Of a stretch of DNA of 64,000 bases, positions 60,415 through 64,000 are shown one piece after another (position 1 is the stretch's first letter; every line of letters starts with the position of its first letter). A program made the position numbers and the translations under genes. The stretch is taken from positions 5,165,389-5,229,388 of the forward strand of contig NC_061067.1 of NCBI RefSeq assembly GCF_021917145.1. Direction: 5' to 3'. Source of the DNA: Hypomesus transpacificus (lineage: Eukaryota; Chordata; Actinopteri; Osmeriformes; Osmeridae). Below the pieces are notes generated by a model that had not been told where the DNA came from, made no database searches, and saw only the letters and a program-made list of their open reading frames with translations.

Positions 60415-62842
60415 ACTCTCCGACTCTTAGTTAAAATGGGAGTATTACCAAGGTCACCTTAAGGTCCAAGGTCTAATACAGAAACAAGTCAGCAAGAAAT
60501 AATGTGTTTTATCTCCACTTGGCTGTGTATCTGCCTCTAGACCACACACTGTCACTCAAGTTCTTGCAGGGAGTCAGTCAGTCAGTTATTACAACACAAA
60601 TGAAGACAAAGACAGTTAATTTCTTCATTGCAAATATAACTAATACTGTCTCCTTAGAAGGTTTCCTATTGGGATATAATCAGACATGATTCTTGGCCCA
60701 CTGTGTTTTGACAAACGGTTGGATGGGGGGATGGCCTCACGTGTTCTAATAATAGGGAACTAATTGAGAAGGTGTTATCAATGTGACTGTAGAGGGAAAT
60801 AATGACATTCAATTTAATAATATTGACTCCCTAGGGAAAACATGGAGCCCAGGGACTTCCATTAAAATCCACACTGAGAAGACATCTGTGGCCAAGAGGC
60901 CTCTAAGAAAGGATTTAAGGCTACCGAACTTCAATTGTTTTAAAGTGTGTGTGTTCATGTGTGTGGGTGTGTATTTTACTGTGTATGCACATATGTGTTT
61001 GTGAGAGGTTACTGAGGCCTCTTCTTGGATGGAAGCCTCAATGGATTAACCAAAGTGATGCTCAGTGACTCCTAAATGAAAATCCAATCACTGACCTGGG
61101 TGGTGAGGGAGGGGGGTCTAATACTGGGGCCCAAATCCTATTGCAGGTTTGGGTGTGTGCCGAAAGCCAGGACGAGAGCTCACTCTCTGGGCAGGCCTGT
61201 CCTTGGGAGAGACCCCCACTGGGTCACATGGCCACACCGTCGGTGACAGGACACCGGCACTGACCCAAAGACATACTAAACCCTTTACACCAGTCCTCGC
61301 ACACACAGGCAGACACACACATGCACACAAACCACCCCCTAATCCTATTGGATGAAACAATTTCTTAATGATGTCTGATGTGCCCCTTCTGGCCACCATG
61401 AGAGCACTCCTCAGTCATCAGAATCAGCATGCAGACAGACCCAGAGCACTCAGAGTACTGCAGGACCGTCATGTTACAAAAACCCAAGATCCCACTTCAG
61501 AGGGATTTTGTGATGGCTGTGGTCCTGGTTCTAAAGGTCGTGGTTCTGTGGTCCTCGTTCTAAAGGTCCTGGTTCTGCGGTCCTGGTTCTAAAGGAGCTG
61601 GTTCTGTGTCCCTGGCCTTGTGCTGGTCAGCCACCTTAGAACCAGGACTATTGCCCCTGCTATGACTGCTCATTTTCCTGGCTGGAGGTCGATCTGATGG
61701 AGGCAGGCTTCGGATGCCATTAAATCCGGAGCTGTTTTTCCTGCTGAGTTTCCCCAGGCCGTGACAGGGCCGGAGAGAGGGCTGCGAGGGGAAACAAATA
61801 GCCCGACTCATCCCCACCATAAAGAAGGGTGCACAACCCCAACCCAATAAGAGCCTGACGCTGACGAATGAGACCAGGTAGAGGGAGGCGACCCTGGCCT
61901 CTCTCCACCAGAAATGAAAACCACGGGGATATAAAATAGGTTATTATCGTCACACCCTGACAGCCAGACGGACGGACGGGGAGGGGTAGAGATGGATGGA
62001 CAGAAGAACGGACTTTAAAAAGCTGGGTCAGAGTCAGGAAGGGTAGATAAGATGGAGTGACTGATTAACGCTGATGAGGTCAGAGACGGATGGAGGCTCC
62101 GTATCTTGGATCAGTGGGAGCGGTCTGAGAAGTGTCGCACCTGGTCCTGTCAAGTTTGTGACTCAGCACGTTGTGCTGTACCCACGCCGACCTTGTTGAT
62201 GAGATGCCGACAGCACAGCGGCCCAGTGAGATTCTAACCATGTCTGTTGATAAGGATCTGAAGTAGGCAGAAGAACAGGGAACACTGGACCTGGTCTACT
62301 TCCCAGACATTAGCATGAAGTTATCTCAAGGTTAACCTGCTGTGTCTACATCATGCATCCCATAATACGCTAGGACGACGCAAAATCCATTTTCAGTGGT
62401 CACAACTCAAATGAAGCTGCCATGTTATGACAGATTCCTCGGCAGATCTTCTATACCCGACATTTGTTTTTTTTAAACAAGGTGTTTTTGTTAAAAGAGG
62501 AAGTAAAAACAGGACACACTGTAAAAGGGCTCACCTGCAGTGGCATCGGCGGAGTCACAGGTGAGGGCAGGCTGCGGGCGGGTGATTGGTTCTGTCTGAG
62601 GGGCGGAGACTGTGGTGATTGGCCTGGGCCCGTCATGGAGGTGGTGGACGAGGCAGAGCCAGGGGAGGGGACTGAAATAGAGGACTGCTGTTGGCTGGGA
62701 GGGGTCATGTGATGCTGGTTCTGGCCATGGGACTGTGGGTGTCCTGGGTGGTGCTGTTGGTGGTGGTGATGGTGCTGGTGGTGCTGCTGCATCTGTTGGA
62801 GCTGCTGCAGGTGCTGGAGCTGGGAACTCAGGGATGAGGTAG
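36237..62842 (-). CDS. pou6f2: Pou6f2 POU-homeodomain factor (5' end beyond window)
   Basis: Six exons in the window: 62842-62535, 50022-49888, 45407-45198, 42952-42805, 40648-40480 and a last exon 36636-36237 (or 36744-36237 with an upstream acceptor). Phases agree throughout. The window encodes about 455 residues (short form) or 491 (long form). Order: Gln/His-rich tract, LNPLASQAAVAAAAMSSIAG, two NAQGQ-containing blocks, a Ser run, then the POU-specific domain starting VDGVNLEEIREFAKAFKIRR, and the homeodomain with KKRKRRTSFTPQALEIL and VVRVWFCNKRQALKN. The match to human POU6F2 is near identical over the C-terminal half. It starts inside a split Ala codon, so upstream exons lie past 64000. 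By family, it is a nuclear DNA-binding factor of retina and brain. Introns are large, one of 12.5 kb. Confidence 0.96.
36637..36744 (-). other. Alternative POU-domain extension of pou6f2 (36 codons)
   Basis: An upstream acceptor (TCTCCCCAG, then ACACACC) at 36745 lengthens the last exon by 108 nt. The frame is open and reads HTILRSHFFLPQEAQENTIG, then SSLTGKLNPGLLYPA, before the constitutive RFEKLD. This matches the 36-residue insert of the long human POU6F2 isoform almost residue for residue and sits at the same place in the POU-specific domain. The downstream acceptor CCTGCCAG at 36637 gives the short form. Confidence 0.9.
36745..40479 (-). other. pou6f2 intron before the last exon
   Basis: 3.7 kb, AT-rich. 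It contains an AT dinucleotide patch near 37355-37378 and a C-run at 39179-39190. No gene is seen inside. Confidence 0.75.
40649..42804 (-). other. pou6f2 intron upstream of the POU-specific exon
   Basis: 2.2 kb of AT-rich unique sequence with no recognised element. Confidence 0.75.
44578..44690. repeat. (CA)n microsatellite, imperfect
   Basis: CA units broken by CG and TA variants over about 110 bp. Cys-Val and Thr-His open frames across it are artefacts. Confidence 0.95.
44973..45190. repeat. TG-rich degenerate repeat
   Basis: Imperfect TGTGTTTG/TGTATGTG units over about 220 bp, abutting the donor of the 45198 exon. It includes two near copies of GTGTTTGAGTGTATGTCCAG. Confidence 0.85.
46125..46185. 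repeat. (GGGGGGA)n tandem repeat
   Basis: About eight heptamer units on the plus strand. The spacing of G-runs fits several stacked G-quadruplexes. Confidence 0.93.
48197..48289. repeat. Poly-G (38 nt) within a duplicated unit
   Basis: G homopolymer from 48223 to 48260. The flanks repeat ACAGCTCTGAGGTG and GAGTT followed by G-run on both sides (48197 and 48263), so the homopolymer grew inside a short tandem duplication. Exact length should be distrusted. Confidence 0.9.
50710..50758. repeat. (TG)n microsatellite
   Basis: TG units interrupted by TTG, about 48 bp. Confidence 0.92.
54428..54462. repeat. (TCTG)n microsatellite
   Basis: About nine perfect CTGT tetramers. Confidence 0.95.
55051..55070. 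promoter_or_regulatory. TAATGAG next to POU octamer
   Basis: TAATGAGGCAAGATGCAAAT contains a TAATGARAT-like core and a perfect octamer ATGCAAAT (55063-55070). POU proteins bind such sites. It lies in a repeat-poor part of the pou6f2 intron. Binding is inferred only. Confidence 0.35.
56124..56186. repeat. (TC)n microsatellite
   Basis: About 31 TC units followed by a few CA units. Confidence 0.96.
56872..57036. repeat. Polypurine tract (AGG-rich)
   Basis: About 165 bp that is almost pure purine on the plus strand, built of GGAGGGAGG and GAAGGAGG variants. A mirror-like purine tract of this length can form triplex DNA. Confidence 0.88.
58580..58880. repeat. Purine-rich low-complexity region
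   Basis: Imperfect GAGGAG, GAAGAAGAA and GAGAGAGC runs, with a short unique GC-rich segment at 58655-58750. The Arg-Glu open frame on the plus strand is a composition artefact. Confidence 0.7.
59940..60330. promoter_or_regulatory. Candidate conserved non-coding element
   Basis: About 390 bp free of simple repeats, bounded by GA/TG repeats, with homeodomain-type cores (GATTAATTTGATC, TCTAATTAAGATC, CTAATCAATCAAC, CATTTTAATCG). This composition is typical of intronic enhancers in developmental transcription-factor genes. Conservation cannot be tested here. Confidence 0.35.
60355..60412. repeat. (GA)n microsatellite
   Basis: About 29 GA units. Confidence 0.96.
61504..61612. repeat. Short minisatellite (GGTCCTGGTTCTAAA type)
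   Basis: Alternating GTTCTAAAGGTCCTG and GTTCTGTGGTCCTG units, about six copies with substitutions. Confidence 0.85.
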
Positions 62843-63291
62843 CTGGGGAAGGAAAGGCCACAAGTCACCATCTTACACCTTGCAAGTATGAAAGACTCAA
62901 GTCTTCACCTCAAAGTATCACATTAAAACCAGAAATAAACAGAGTTGAATTACAAAAAGGCTCAAAACAATAGTAGGATTTGATATTAAACAAATAGTCT
63001 CTCTCGAAGGAACTGTTTGAGGGACTTTGGGCTGGTTATGATAGGAAAGTCATGTAATTCACAAGACAACAGTTTGCCCGCCAACTCAAGTCCCAAATCA
63101 CAATTATAACAAAGCACTATGTGTTCTATAGCACATCCAGGTACCACAGCAAGAGCAAGTGGAGACAAACTCATTATTCAAGGAACAGCTGTCACACCTC
63201 AATAACAATATACACGCATAGAGAGAGGTGTTGGATGCAAAGACAGGGGTCTGGGACATCGATGTAAATTGAACTGTGCCACAACGAGGCC

Positions 63292-63351
63292 CTCTAGGAT
63301 TCGAACCCCTAACACAGGGCAGGTGAGTATTCCACCTTTAGCCAGATAGAG
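63292..63351 (-). repeat. tRNA-like remnant, possible SINE head
   Basis: On the minus strand a perfect B-box GGTTCGAATCC (63307-63297) follows an A-box-like TGGCTAAAGGTGG, and the ends CTCTA and TAGAG could pair. At 60 nt it is too short for a working tRNA. It is most likely the promoter part of an old tRNA-derived SINE. Confidence 0.35.
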
Positions 63352-63677
63352 GACAAATATGTCAATGCTGACTGACAAAATTGCTCTCTCAGGAGTTAGG
63401 CATCTCATTCTTTCTCAGACAACATCACAATCATTGGTTTTAATAGCTGGAAATCTCACATGAAGGGCCATCCTTGACAGGAAATCTTAAGAACTCAATC
63501 CATTAACTAATTGGATCTGATAATGGCACACCATTATAATGTCAATTTGAGATTTCAATGCTAATACATTTTTATGGTCTTTTTTTACGGTCACACACCC
63601 TGAAAAAGCACAGGCATTCTTAGAGTAGCTACACCTAGTGATTACATTCAGCTACACACGGACACAGGTACAGGACA

Positions 63678-63735
63678 TAAGCACACACACATTCCACACA
63701 CATACATTCCACACACACACACACACACACACATG
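63678..63735. repeat. (CA)n microsatellite
   Basis: CA runs with ATTCCA interruptions, including two copies of CACACATTCCACACACATAC-like sequence. Confidence 0.9.
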
Positions 63736-64000
63736 CACACACTGGACTCCCAATACAATGCATGGGTACGATTTATTTTAAATTCATTTCTAAGACACAG
63801 TATGGTGCAGGGTCCTCAGGAATGTCTGAATTTGAAATTCATTCATTGCCTCTTACATTCTTACACAAAGCAATTCTGAGAGATTGTATAAGCTATACAT
63901 GTCCATGACTTCACTTCTTACTGTACAACCCTTTATCTGGCCATAAGAAGCATGCCACGCAAAAGCCCACATCTTTCAAACCTGAAAAAACAATAGGAAA

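Larger units (their letters stand above)
50023..62534 (-). other. Large pou6f2 intron (12.5 kb)
   Basis: No coding exon is missing here: human POU6F2 runs straight from the PLQ end of the upstream exon to the NPLASQ start of the next. The intron holds many simple repeats (listed separately) and repeat-poor islands around 55030-55120, 57650-58030 and 59940-60330 with homeodomain-like TAAT cores. No other gene is supported. Confidence 0.75.
62843..64000 (-). other. pou6f2 intron at the right edge
   Basis: No upstream pou6f2 exon is recognisable up to 64000. It contains a tRNA-like remnant (63292-63351) and a (CA)n tract (63678-63735). Confidence 0.7.

Overview
The window is vertebrate nuclear DNA, almost certainly from a ray-finned (teleost) fish. 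The genes are split by GT-AG introns. The proteins match the human families closely but with fish-type divergence. Intergenic DNA is AT-rich and full of long (GA)n, (CA)n and poly-G microsatellites. Two hAT-type DNA elements lie in introns. I cannot name the species from the sequence.

Layout, left to right: 1-3.4 kb is non-coding DNA with one candidate orphan exon. At 3.57-5.9 kb (minus) is a complete c-Myc gene (412 aa, two coding exons plus a non-coding first exon). 5.9-9.3 kb is intergenic, with a CTCF-like site and the ankh promoter. At 9.34-18.7 kb (plus) is a complete 12-exon ankh gene (495 aa). At 19.74-26.2 kb (minus) is a complete otulin gene, convergent with ankh, whose predicted protein of 1084 aa carries about 720 extra N-terminal residues encoded by three symmetric cassette exons, one of them a large coding minisatellite. 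At 26.93-28.12 kb (minus) is a complete yae1 gene (228 aa). From 36.24 kb to the right edge (minus) is the 3' two-thirds of pou6f2, with its first coding exons beyond the window.

The genes share no obvious pathway. Myc is a bHLH-zipper transcription factor, Ankh a multipass phosphate-metabolite/ATP export protein, Otulin a deubiquitinase specific for linear (Met1) ubiquitin chains, Yae1 an adaptor for iron-sulfur loading of ABCE1, and Pou6f2 a neural/retinal POU homeodomain factor. Their order matters for evolution. The convergent otulin-ankh pair matches human 5p15, the pou6f2-yae1 head-to-tail order matches human 7p14, and myc lies at human 8q24, so three human blocks are joined here.

Best leads: (1) otulin's three 2-2 phase cassette exons, whose joint removal gives a 361-aa protein close to human OTULIN (352 aa), together with an N-terminal MGNSCC myristoylation/palmitoylation-like signal; (2) two non-autonomous hAT elements in ankh introns with exact 8-bp target duplications, one split by a palindromic element whose empty site survives in the other; (3) a 36-codon alternative-acceptor extension inside the Pou6f2 POU-specific domain, matching the human insert.
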